64,000 bases of DNA from Castellaniella sp. GTDB taxonomy: Bacteria > Pseudomonadota > Gammaproteobacteria > Burkholderiales > Burkholderiaceae_B. Within the stretch, counting starts at the first letter, position 1. The number at the start of each line of letters is the position of its first letter. Under the pieces are notes generated by a model that was not told where the DNA came from, made no database searches, and saw only the letters and a program-made list of their open reading frames with translations. The DNA lies in assembly GCA_019104865.1 (NCBI GenBank), contig JAHRWZ010000038.1, forward strand, positions 78,286 to 142,285. Direction: 5' to 3'. Of the stretch, positions 13,424 to 21,694 are shown piece by piece. The position numbers and the translations under genes were made by a program.

Positions 13424-16400
13424 TCAGTACACCCAGCGCACGTTGAGCTGCCCGTCGACAGCCCGGTAGCCGCCACCCAGCTGCGCACCCAGCGCCAGCC
13501 CCACGGTTACCCGGTCGCTGTGCTGCCAGTCCAGCCCTGCGCGCAGCCCCAGCGTGTCGCGCGGCACCAGAGTATTGACGCTATCGAGTACGACGTCCGG
13601 CTGCGCCGCGAACCGCGCCCTCTGGCGCACGTCCTGATCCAGCCATTCCCGATCCCAGCTCACCCGCGCCCGCGCCGTCAGCTGCCGCTCGCCCGCGAGC
13701 GTCCAGGCCGTGCGCACCGCGACCCCCAGGCGCGCTCGCGATCCAGCGCGAGCTGCGTGGCCTGCGGCCCGGACTCGTCGAGCGCCGGGCGCGTCAGCCA
13801 CGCATAGCCCAGCGACACGAAAGGCCCCGCTGACGCCGCATCGATCAGCGCAAACTGATAGCCGCCCTCGATCTGCGCCGAAGCGCCATAGCCCGTCCAG
13901 GTCGCCTTGTGGCGCGCCGAATAGTCGCCCACCGCCACTTGGCGGTTCATCGAGCCGCGCTCCACCCCCAGGCGCACGCCGCCCTGGGCATAGGGCCCGT
14001 GCCCCGCACCGGGCTCAAAGCGCGCCTGCGCCCCCAGTCCAACTCCCGTGGCCTTGGCCTGGCCCAGCCACGGCGAGCGCAGGTTCACCGTCTGCTCGGA
14101 CAGATCCAGGCCAAAGCCCACTGTCACGCCCGGCGCGCCCGCCGGCGCCCGGCGGCTGCCCGCCGCCACGCCATACAAGGTCTCATACCCGCCCACGATC
14201 GTGTCGCGGCTGTCCTGGCGGCCCGTCTGACCAAAGAGCGTGGCATAGCCCGCCCAGTCCGCCCCCCGGAGTGCTGCATCGGGGGCTAACGCGCGCAGAG
14301 CTGTATCCATCGCCGTGCGATCGCGCCGCAGCGAGGCCGCCAGCCCCGCGCTGTAGCTTGCCGGCGAGACTTGCGCCAGTGCGCGCGTGACCTCGTGGCC
14401 GTCCGACGCGGAAAAATCCAGGCCCCGGAACAGCGGCCGGACCGCCGCCAGGCCGCCCGCGGCCAGCCGCGTGAGCGCCTGCCCCGCGCGCAGGCCATTG
14501 GCATCGATACCATACTGCGTATAGGCATCAGTCGGGCGATCCACGCTGAGCCCATAGTAGCCACCCCCGAACACCACCGGCGTAAAGCGCAAGGTGGGCG
14601 AGATCCGGGACGAAGTCACCGCGCCAAAGGCACCTGTCGTCACGCCGGCGCGCACCGGGTCCACGGTGGTCAACCATCTGTTGGCGTACCAATCAGGCAC
14701 CGGCACCAGATCCAGTGTGCCCGCCAACGTCGCCGTCCCACTTACCGCCAGCACGTCCGAAGTGCCCGAGGCGTCAAATTCTGCCTGCAAGATGCCGGTG
14801 GCCGCCTGCTGATAATCGCCGGTGATGTCGATACGCCCGATGGAGTTGCCCGGCGCAAGCGTCCCCTGGTTCAGAAACAGCGTACCGGGCGCAAGGTCAT
14901 AGGTCGCGTTGCCCCCCAGCCGCGCCCCTGGCCGGATCACTGCCCCCTGCACCTCGTTGCGCCCGTTCAGGCTGGTGCGCCCGCCATCAAAAGACAGGGT
15001 CAGATTGGTCTTGCCCAGGATGTTACCCGTGTACGCAAAGCGGAAACCGGCATCAGCCTGACCTGTCGCCCGCCCGCCCGCATCGGCGCGCTGGCCAAAG
15101 GACAGCGTCGTCAGGCGCTGGTTGCCATACCCGTCCCTCTGGTCATACCGGGACACGATGTCGCCTTCGATCCGGGCCCCCTGCATCAGGTTCAGGCGCC
15201 CCACATAGGCATTGGCAGACATGTAGATGGCCGCCTCACGCCCCGCCACCCGGCCCGTGATGTCCGCTTGGGTGACCAGCGGCCCGTCGAGCTCGGGCAA
15301 CAGGGGAAGCACTTGCAGGGGGGTACTGATGTCTCCCGCAGTTCCTTTGGTATGAATGTATGAGCCTCTGGCTTCCACCGCGTCCGTCAAGGCATTATTG
15401 CCAAAGTCGAATCGCAGGCCGACGCCCCGTTCGCCCAGGGCCTCGACGTCGCCACGCTGCACCAAGGTATGGTTGCGGCCATAGGCGAACATCACCCCTT
15501 GCCCGGTAGAACCATCGGCATACACCCGCACACCCGGATCGATCACCAGTGAGTTGCCTTCGCCGTCCACCCGGATCCCGGCGCCACCCTCGCCCGCTGT
15601 CAGCAGATCGGCCGCCTGACGGATCCGGTTGTGACTGCCGTAAACATGCAGGCCCAAGCCCAGCAGCGCGGTGTTGTACTGCCCTGGCACGTAGGCTGTC
15701 CCCTGTGAATTCCGGGCAAAATAACCTTGTGTGTTGACGATGTCCAGCCCGCTGCCATAGACCGATCGCCCATAGAAATTGCGCCGGTCGATCGTGTAGC
15801 CCAGATCCTGCAGCACCGCGAGTTCCGCTTCCATGAACCCCGTGTAATTACGATAATTCTGATGGCTCATCATGCCGTTCTTCAGCTCGATGTGGCTCAT
15901 GTAGTTGTCATCCACGAATGCCACGCCGTTTACGTCGGTCGACAACATCCGGACCGGCACACCGAGCATTGCGCCCGCAAGGGCCTCGCTGATATGGGTG
16001 CCCACCAGCATGCCCCGGTCCTGGCGTACATCGAAGGCGCCCGGATCATAGGGATTGCTGCACCCCTGACACAGGACCGCCTGTCCCGGCCGCGCCCGGC
16101 GGCCATGATCATCCACCATCAGCGATGCCCAACCCCCCAGGACACTCTCAAACGCGGGCGTCCAGGCTCCTGCCACATCCGCAATGGCACTCGAAATACC
16201 GAAACCATGCCCCAGTTCGTGAATCGCCGTCGAGACGAGGTCATCTTTGCCTGTCAAGGGAATCTGGCTGAAATGGGTGACAAGCGGAAAGTCGGACGGC
16301 CCCAGATCGAACACCGCATGCATTCCAGCTTTCATATCAGCGGAACCGATCGACAGACCCTGAAGCTGCATCTGCAGCAAGGTCTTCGGATTCTGCCCAC

Positions 16401-16731
16401 CATCACCCTGAACTGACCCGCCCGAGGCATTGCCCTGCTCGTTGGAGGTACCAATATTGATGATGGCAGGCCCCAACCCCCCTTGCGGCTGGATCAGGCT
16501 GGCCCAATACCGCACCCCCTGGTTGATCTGCGTAATCAGGTGCGGCTGCCAGGCCCATGTCGATATCTGCGGGGGAGTATCGTTCGGATCGTAAGGTCCA
16601 TCGCCCGGGTCGAAGTACCGCAGCTGGAAAATCGGCTGGCCGAACGGCGTGGTGATGGTGTGGACTTCGTAGGCGTCGGCGCAGGACATACCGGCCAGGG
16701 TGGCGGACAGCAGGGCGGCAAGTGATTTCAC
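13424..16731 (-). pseudogene. Autotransporter with HExxH metalloprotease domain, frameshifted in the beta-barrel
   Basis: This is a type V secreted protein of about 1100 residues, split by a single-base shift. The first frame (16731 down to 13678) has a signal peptide (about residues 1-20), a zinc-protease motif HELGHGFG near residue 171 and SHIELKNGMMSH near 279. The latter could supply a third histidine ligand and a Met-turn, as in leishmanolysin-like enzymes. A beta-helical passenger follows, with APGNSIGRIDITGDY, and then the autotransporter barrel from about residue 750. The barrel continues in another frame from near 13730 to 13424 and ends NVRWVY, a proper aromatic barrel terminus. The shift maps near a run of five C at 13723-13727; one more base restores a full barrel. 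The start is GTG with no clear Shine-Dalgarno. Sequencing error, phase variation or real decay are all possible. Confidence 0.8.
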
Positions 16732-16809
16732 AGTTATTTAGATACAAAACAATTCACGTGTAACGTTGCGTTTTACAACAGAAATATGGTTATTCCGTGA
16801 ATGCTTCGG

Positions 16810-16828
16810 TATACTAGGGTAAACCCTA
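16810..16828 (+). promoter_or_regulatory. Perfect -10-like element overlapping a TAGGGT/ACCCTA palindrome
   Basis: TATACT at 16810-16815 is followed, with one base shared, by the inverted repeat TAGGGT-AA-ACCCTA (16815-16828). The -35 region is poor. The element lies 54 bp upstream of the 51-codon gene and looks like a promoter core covered by an operator. The regulator is unknown. The divergent autotransporter gene starts 79 bp to the left. Confidence 0.5.
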
Positions 16829-16843
16829 TAAGTATTTTCACGA

Positions 16844-16862
16844 GTTGCTCGTGACAAGCAAC
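16844..16862 (+). promoter_or_regulatory. Leader hairpin upstream of the 51-codon gene
   Basis: GTTGCT and AGCAAC form a 6-bp stem with a 7-base loop, ending 8 bases before the AAGGAG ribosome site. It could stabilise the mRNA or affect initiation. There is no T-run, so it is not a terminator. Confidence 0.35.
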
Positions 16863-16881
16863 CATCGACAAGGAGAGCAGC

Positions 16882-17037
16882 ATGTTGGCGCCATTTTCCA
16901 ACTACCCCGTCAATGAAGCCTTCGAACGCCTGATGGCTGAGGAACGCGCCGCCCGCGCCAACCAACCGAAGATTTCCCTGGTGGAACGCATTCTGAACGC
17001 CGTGTTCGGAACCCGCCGCGCCGCCGCGCACGCCTGA
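16882..17037 (+). CDS. Small protein of 51 residues, unknown function
   Basis: A short gene with a strong Shine-Dalgarno (AAGGAGAGCAG just before ATG 16882). The product runs MLAPFSNYPVNEAFERLMAEE, then a Lys/Arg-containing stretch, and ends RRAAAHA. It is charged, has no signal peptide, and the segments NEAFERLMAEERAARA and SLVERILNAVF look like two amphipathic helices. I do not recognise a family. A GTTGCT/AGCAAC hairpin (16844-16862) lies just before the ribosome site, and a palindrome overlaps the -10 upstream. Two hairpins follow before the btuB leader. The ribosome site, promoter core and position between oppositely oriented genes argue for a real gene. Confidence 0.6.
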   Translation: MLAPFSNYPVNEAFERLMAEERAARANQPKISLVERILNAVFGTRRAAAHA

Positions 17038-17101
17038 GCCGGCTCCGGCGGCCTTCCGGACCCAGATCCGGCCCACCCGGCTGCCGCACCCACACGACCA
17101 C

Positions 17102-17116
17102 AACCCCACCGGGGTT
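17102..17116 (+). other. Short hairpin after the 51-codon gene
   Basis: AACCCC-ACC-GGGGTT is a perfect 6-bp stem with a 3-base loop. No T-run follows on the + strand, so termination is uncertain. It could mark the transcript end of the small gene before the btuB promoter. Confidence 0.3.
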
Positions 17117-17125
17117 AGACAGGGG

Positions 17126-17149
17126 CCTCTGACCAGAGGTCCTTATAAT
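17126..17149 (+). promoter_or_regulatory. btuB promoter: palindrome next to a consensus -10
   Basis: A perfect TATAAT lies at 17144-17149, placing the transcript start near 17156, just before the cobalamin riboswitch. The expected -35 position has no good hexamer. The palindrome CCTCTG-AC-CAGAGG (17126-17139) fills the spacer region instead and may be an operator for an unknown regulator. Confidence 0.5.
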
Positions 17150-17158
17150 ATTCATCGA

Positions 17159-17302
17159 AACAGGTATGCCCCGGCTTGATCCACGCCAGGGCATCAAACG
17201 GGAAACAGTCGGTTCGAATTCGAACCCAGCTGTGCTGCCCCCGCAACGGTGCGCGTCTGTCAGGTTTATGCCCTGCAGCCGCCAGCCCGATACCGGCCTG
17301 CT
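17159..17302 (+). promoter_or_regulatory. Adenosylcobalamin riboswitch aptamer
   Basis: The conserved B12 box reads GCTGCCCCCGCAACGG at 17234-17249. It is preceded by GGGAAACAGTCGGTTCGAATTC, which matches the GGGAA...GGTGCGAATCC part of the class. It is followed by AGCCCGATACCGGCCTG (17284-17300), the closing segment that pairs with ACAGGT near 17159. The location directly before btuB fits repression of B12 uptake by adenosylcobalamin. Boundaries are approximate. Confidence 0.85.
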
Positions 17303-17320
17303 TCGACCTCCTGATTGCTT

Positions 17321-17381
17321 GCCCGCTACGCCAATCAACCGACTCCTCAATGGACCGGTCACTGCTTGCGGGCGTTGATTG
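17321..17381 (+). promoter_or_regulatory. Expression platform of the btuB riboswitch with alternative helices
   Basis: CAATCAAC (17332-17339) is the exact complement of GTTGATTG (17374-17381), and GCCCGC (17321-17326) complements GCGGGC (17368-17373). The two pairings cross, so they are either mutually exclusive or form a pseudoknot. A further GTGCG/CGCAC hairpin follows near 17389. No U-tract is present, so control of translation rather than termination is likely. Confidence 0.45.
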
Positions 17382-17420
17382 TCACGGTGTGCGGGGACGC
17401 ACGCCACACAGGGCTCATTC

Positions 17421-19325
17421 ATGTCTATCCCGTTTTCCCGGCGCACGCTTGCCGCCGCGCTGTCTCTGTTCCCCCTGGCCGCCATGGCCCAATCCACCTC
17501 CACCAACGCCGCCGTGCCCTCCTTGGAGGACATCGTCGTTACCCCCAGCCGCAGCCCCGAGCCGTTGTCCGACGTGGTCGGCGACGTCACAGTCATCGGG
17601 CCGGCACAGCTGGCCAATTCACCCGGTGAAAGCATCGCCCAGATCATCGGCCAGGCGCCAGGGGTGCAGTTCACGACCTCAGGCGGGCCCCAGACCCAAA
17701 CCAGCCTGTTCCTGCGCGGCGCCAATTCCAACCAGACCCTCGTGCTGATCGACGGCATGCGGATCAATGGCTCCACGGCGGGCGGCGCGGCCTTCCCGGC
17801 CATCGATCCAGCCATGGTCGAGCGCATCGAGATCCTGCGCGGCGCCGCCAGCAGCCTGTACGGATCGGACGCCATCGGCGGCGTGATTAACATCATCACC
17901 AAGAAGGGCGAACAGGACCGCCCGCTGTCGGCCTGGGCCAATGTAGGCTACGGTTCATATGAAACCGCCAAATCCAGCCTGGGACTATCCGGCGCCCGCG
18001 ACGGCTGGGACTACAGCCTGTCCAGCAGTGCGGCGACCAGCAAGGGGTTCGATGCAACGAGTCGGTACATGGCGGACAATACCGAGAATTTCGGCCACTA
18101 CCGTGACAAGGACGGCTACCGCAGCCATGCCCTGTCCGGCACCCTCGGCTATCGTTGGGCCGAAGGCCATCGGATCGGCCTGACCGCCTACAACGGCTAC
18201 ACGGACGGCGATTTCGACGCAGGCCCGGCCGCTCCCAACACCTACGCACTCTACCGCCAGCAGGCCTATAGCCTGAGCAGCACCGACCGGATCACGGACT
18301 GGTGGAACAGCGACCTGAAGTTCGGGTTCACCAAGGACGCCTACGACAACCGCAGCAGCTCATCGAGCACCATCAATTCACTGAAGCGTCAATACAGTTG
18401 GATCAATACGTTCACTCCGGTGCAGGATCAGCGTGTTTCGGTCCTGCTGGAACGTCAGGAGGAACGCGTCCAGAGCAGTACGCTCTATGACCGCACCAGC
18501 CGGGACACGAACGCGGCCGCATTGATCTACAAAGGCAAGTTTGACCGCCTGCACACCCAGGCCAGCATCCGTAACGACAACTACACGGATTATGGCAACC
18601 AGACCACCGGCAGCCTGGGACTCGACTTCGATCTGACCGATGTCTGGCAGATCGGCGTGGCCGGGAACACTGGGTTTCGCGCGCCGACGTTCAACGACCT
18701 GTATTCCCCCCTGGACTGGGGCTTCAAGGGCAATCCGAACCTGAAGCCGGAAAAATCCCGGAACATCGAGGCCCACATCCGCTACCAGGACGACCATACT
18801 CGCCTGACGGCCACCGCCTACCGGAATCGGGTCAAAAACCTCATCAACGGCTACGTCTGCGACTCGACGTTCAGCTGCACGGCGCAGAACGTCAACCAGG
18901 CAACCATCCGCGGCCTGACGCTCACTGGATCCCACAACTTCGGGGACACCACGGTGACAGCCAGCGCGGATTTCCTGGACCCGCGCAACGATACGCCACA
19001 GCCTGCACAGGGCTTCAGCTCTGCGGAAGGCTCACAGCTACCCTTACGTGCCCGCCAAGTCTTCCACCTGGGCGTGGAACAGCGGATCCAGGCCCTGAAG
19101 CTGGGCGCTGAATATCAGTACACCGGCAACCGCTATGCGGCCATGGACAACAAGGTCACCCTGGGCGGATTCTCCCTGTTCAACCTGACCGCCTCGTACG
19201 ACATCACCAAGTCGCTAGGCGTGCAGGTGCGCTGGAACAACGTCCTGAACAAGGACTACGTGCTGGTGGACGGCTACAACACGCCGGGGTCCAACGTGTT
19301 TGTGAACCTGTCCTGGCGGATGTAA
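17421..19325 (+). CDS. btuB: TonB-dependent vitamin B12 receptor
   Basis: A 634-residue outer-membrane beta-barrel that imports cobalamin using TonB energy. The signal peptide is at residues 1-24 (ends AMAQ). A TonB box-like stretch EDIVVTPSR lies near 36-44, the plug runs to about 160 with SSLYGSDAIGGVINIITK, and the barrel contains the receptor motif TGFRAPTFNDLY. It ends NLSWRM, which lacks the usual terminal aromatic residue. I start at ATG 17421, just before the signal peptide; the frame extends upstream into the riboswitch. It is controlled by that riboswitch and followed 18 bp later by btuF. Confidence 0.93.
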   Translation: MSIPFSRRTLAAALSLFPLAAMAQSTSTNAAVPSLEDIVVTPSRSPEPLSDVVGDVTVIGPAQLANSPGESIAQIIGQAPGVQFTTSGGPQTQTSLFLRGANSNQTLVLIDGMRINGSTAGGAAFPAIDPAMVERIEILRGAASSLYGSDAIGGVINIITKKGEQDRPLSAWANVGYGSYETAKSSLGLSGARDGWDYSLSSSAATSKGFDATSRYMADNTENFGHYRDKDGYRSHALSGTLGYRWAEGHRIGLTAYNGYTDGDFDAGPAAPNTYALYRQQAYSLSSTDRITDWWNSDLKFGFTKDAYDNRSSSSSTINSLKRQYSWINTFTPVQDQRVSVLLERQEERVQSSTLYDRTSRDTNAAALIYKGKFDRLHTQASIRNDNYTDYGNQTTGSLGLDFDLTDVWQIGVAGNTGFRAPTFNDLYSPLDWGFKGNPNLKPEKSRNIEAHIRYQDDHTRLTATAYRNRVKNLINGYVCDSTFSCTAQNVNQATIRGLTLTGSHNFGDTTVTASADFLDPRNDTPQPAQGFSSAEGSQLPLRARQVFHLGVEQRIQALKLGAEYQYTGNRYAAMDNKVTLGGFSLFNLTASYDITKSLGVQVRWNNVLNKDYVLVDGYNTPGSNVFVNLSWRM

Positions 19326-19343
19326 GTCAGACGGGGGATCGTG

Positions 19344-20282
19344 ATGACGCGCATCATCGTGGTGAAGGCAAAGCAACTCCAGGCACACTGGGCGCACGCC
19401 GCCTGGACGGCAGCCCGCCTGTGCATCACGACAGTCCTGCTGACGGCGGGCCTGCTCGGGGCATCGCCAGCCTCGGCGGCCGGACCAACTGACAGCGCCA
19501 TCTCGCAGCCAGCATCCCGCCCGCGCGTCATCACCTTGGCTCCCAGCGTCACCGAACTGGTCTACGCGGCGGGGGCCGGCACCGACATCGTCGGCACCGT
19601 GCTGCACAGCGACTACCCGGCCGCCGCCCGCGACATCCCGCGCATCGGCGACGGCATCCAGATCAGCGAGGAATCCGTGCTGGCTCTGCGTCCTACGCTG
19701 GTGGTCGCCTGGTATCCGACCGAGGCCACCCGGGCGTTGGCTGGCCGGCTGCAGCCCTTGGGCATCCCGCTGATCTATGCCAATCCCGAAAACCTGGAGG
19801 CCATCCCTGCCCTGATCCGGGAACTGGGCGGGCGCCTGGGCACGCAATCCACGGCCAACGCCACCGCGACGGCTCTGAAGCGCCGTATCCAGGCGCTGCG
19901 TCCCGCCCCCCCGCCGCCCCAGACGGTCTTCATCGAAATCAGTATCGATCCCCTGTTCACCCTGGGCCACGATCCCCTGATCAATGACGTGCTGACTCGC
20001 TGCGGCGGCATCAATCCGTATGCCGGCAGGCGGGTGGCAGCCCCACAAGTCAGCGTGGAATCCGTGCTGCACCTGAACCCCCAGGCGCTGATCATATCGC
20101 CCTATGGACGGGAAACCCTGGCCGCACGCACCCAATGGTGGGCACAGCACGGCCTGACGGCCGCCCGCGACGGCCACATCTACGCCATCGACCCGGACTG
20201 GCTGCACCGACCAGGACCGCGCCTGGTGGACGCGGCAGAGGCGATATGCCAGGATCTGCGCGAGAGCCGTGCGGGGTCGTAG
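19344..20282 (+). CDS. btuF: Periplasmic cobalamin-binding protein, BtuF-like
   Basis: A 312-residue periplasmic binding protein of the helical-backbone (class III) type. It has a long N-terminal region with a signal-like hydrophobic stretch (about residues 26-46, ending ASPASA), then PRVITLAPSVTELVYAAG, the canonical opening of BtuF domains. GTDIVGTVLHSDYPAAARDIPRIGD and the C-terminal lobe with AIDPDWLHRPGPRLVDA follow. ATG 19344 is preferred because GGGGGA is 5 bases away; GTG 19341 is directly adjacent. No btuC or btuD follows, so the inner-membrane ABC parts must be elsewhere or shared. It converges on the five-gene envelope operon with 34 bp between stops. Confidence 0.88.
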   Translation: MTRIIVVKAKQLQAHWAHAAWTAARLCITTVLLTAGLLGASPASAAGPTDSAISQPASRPRVITLAPSVTELVYAAGAGTDIVGTVLHSDYPAAARDIPRIGDGIQISEESVLALRPTLVVAWYPTEATRALAGRLQPLGIPLIYANPENLEAIPALIRELGGRLGTQSTANATATALKRRIQALRPAPPPPQTVFIEISIDPLFTLGHDPLINDVLTRCGGINPYAGRRVAAPQVSVESVLHLNPQALIISPYGRETLAARTQWWAQHGLTAARDGHIYAIDPDWLHRPGPRLVDAAEAICQDLRESRAGS

Positions 20283-20316
20283 AGCTGCGGCATCCGACAG
20301 GCACTGGGCTACGGTC

Positions 20317-21582
20317 TCAGTGATTCAGAAACGTATCGGCGCGATCCAGGGCCTTTGGCGCGCCTGCTGCGCTCGACCGTTTCTTCTTCGTACTCGCCTT
20401 GGCCGTTGGTGCCGCAGCTGAGTGTTTCTTATCCGCCTTGCGCACGATATAGTCCGTCCCTTCGGTGAGGGTCCCCGAGGCCATTTTCAGGAAGGCGAAT
20501 TTCGGTTTGACGCCGGTGATCCGCCCCAGCCCGACCTCGGTTTCCATGGAACCCAGCGACTCGCCGCTCTGGGGATCGACCAGGTCCTCGCCCATCTGGA
20601 ATACCGAATACACCTCGCCCACGGCAACACCACCCTCGCCGCGGTTGATAATGGCGGTGTCGCCCGTGACCTTGACCACACGAACCGGATAAATGGCAGC
20701 CACCATCCGGTCTATCAGCGTGTCGGCCGCACCGCTGATCAGTTTGCCTAAATTCCCCGCGCCGACACTGGTGGCACCGGAATACACACCGCCGAATTTC
20801 TGCGATCCGGACCATTTGACCTTGCGGGATGCGAATTCAATCACCTGCAGCTGGAGCGCCCCGCTGGCTGCGCTCTTGACCAGGACTTCCCCGGTCATGG
20901 CGATCGTTTCACGCTGATTGTTGCTGACTCCCAGACTCTGCAGTTGCGCGACAACCAGATAATCGGCGCCGCTGGCCTGCGACAGCCGGGCGATTTCGGC
21001 ACCGGCCGCATCGCCACCGGCAATGAATGCCTTTTCATTCTGGAAGAGCGCATCGTTTTCGCGATTGAGCACGTCAAAACGGCGTGAGCCCACCAGCGAT
21101 TCGCCCACGGTCTGAACCAACAGCGACCGGTACTGCTTGTTGTTACTGACCACGACCACGCTGCGGCGATTGCTGTCGGCGCCCAGACGTTCGAATTTGG
21201 CGTAACGCATCGTGACGGTCGCTTCCCAGCCATTGCCCGGCGTCTCGGAAGCCTGGTTCACGTCATACCCAAGAATCGGGGCATTCCGCGGGGTATTGAG
21301 CGTCTGCTGAATATGCTTGTTCAAGGCACTGACGAGCACCGAATGGTCCTCATGATCCACCGAGCTGTCAACCGACACGCCCTGCACCACGGACTGCGCA
21401 GCCAGGCGCACGCCAAAAGCCTGGCTGGCCGCATTGACCAGGGCGGACTGGATTGCCTCATCACGACTCACACCCTGGCCGTCGGCTGTGACGGTGGCCT
21501 CGGCAACCTGTGCGGCGACCAGCGTTGGCAACCCCAGGATCAGAACCAGGGCAAAGACCAACGAGGAAAAAAATGCTCTCAT
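20317..21582 (-). CDS. Secreted CsgG/FlgT-like protein (fifth gene of the envelope operon)
   Basis: A 421-residue exported protein. The signal peptide spans about residues 1-24. Residues 31-55 (ADGQGVSRDEAIQSALVNAASQAFG) resemble the N-terminal domain of the flagellar protein FlgT. Residues about 165-235 (RRFDVLNREND ... ASGADYLVVAQLQSLG) resemble the CsgG fold. The C-terminal half includes a beta-rich segment (VGEVYSVFQMGEDLVDPQSGESLG, near 350) and a Lys/Ala-rich tail. ATG 21582 has AGGA at good spacing. A 112-bp gap separates it from the upstream gene, so a separate promoter is possible. Role is unknown; no flagellar genes are nearby. Confidence 0.7.
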   Translation of the reverse strand: MRAFFSSLVFALVLILGLPTLVAAQVAEATVTADGQGVSRDEAIQSALVNAASQAFGVRLAAQSVVQGVSVDSSVDHEDHSVLVSALNKHIQQTLNTPRNAPILGYDVNQASETPGNGWEATVTMRYAKFERLGADSNRRSVVVVSNNKQYRSLLVQTVGESLVGSRRFDVLNRENDALFQNEKAFIAGGDAAGAEIARLSQASGADYLVVAQLQSLGVSNNQRETIAMTGEVLVKSAASGALQLQVIEFASRKVKWSGSQKFGGVYSGATSVGAGNLGKLISGAADTLIDRMVAAIYPVRVVKVTGDTAIINRGEGGVAVGEVYSVFQMGEDLVDPQSGESLGSMETEVGLGRITGVKPKFAFLKMASGTLTEGTDYIVRKADKKHSAAAPTAKASTKKKRSSAAGAPKALDRADTFLNH

Positions 21583-21694
21583 GAAAACATCCTGTAGGGA
21601 TTCACCCCGAAGGGGTGCCGGGGCCAGCGGGCCCGGATCCATCCGCATAGTTCACAGGCGGACAGATCCGATACGACTGACATGAACAGGGCGA

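Noticed and set aside
17211..17226. tRNA T-arm look of GGTTCGAATTCGAACC
   Set aside because: It lies inside the cobalamin riboswitch, where a similar GGTGCGAATCCGG element is expected, and no cloverleaf surrounds it.
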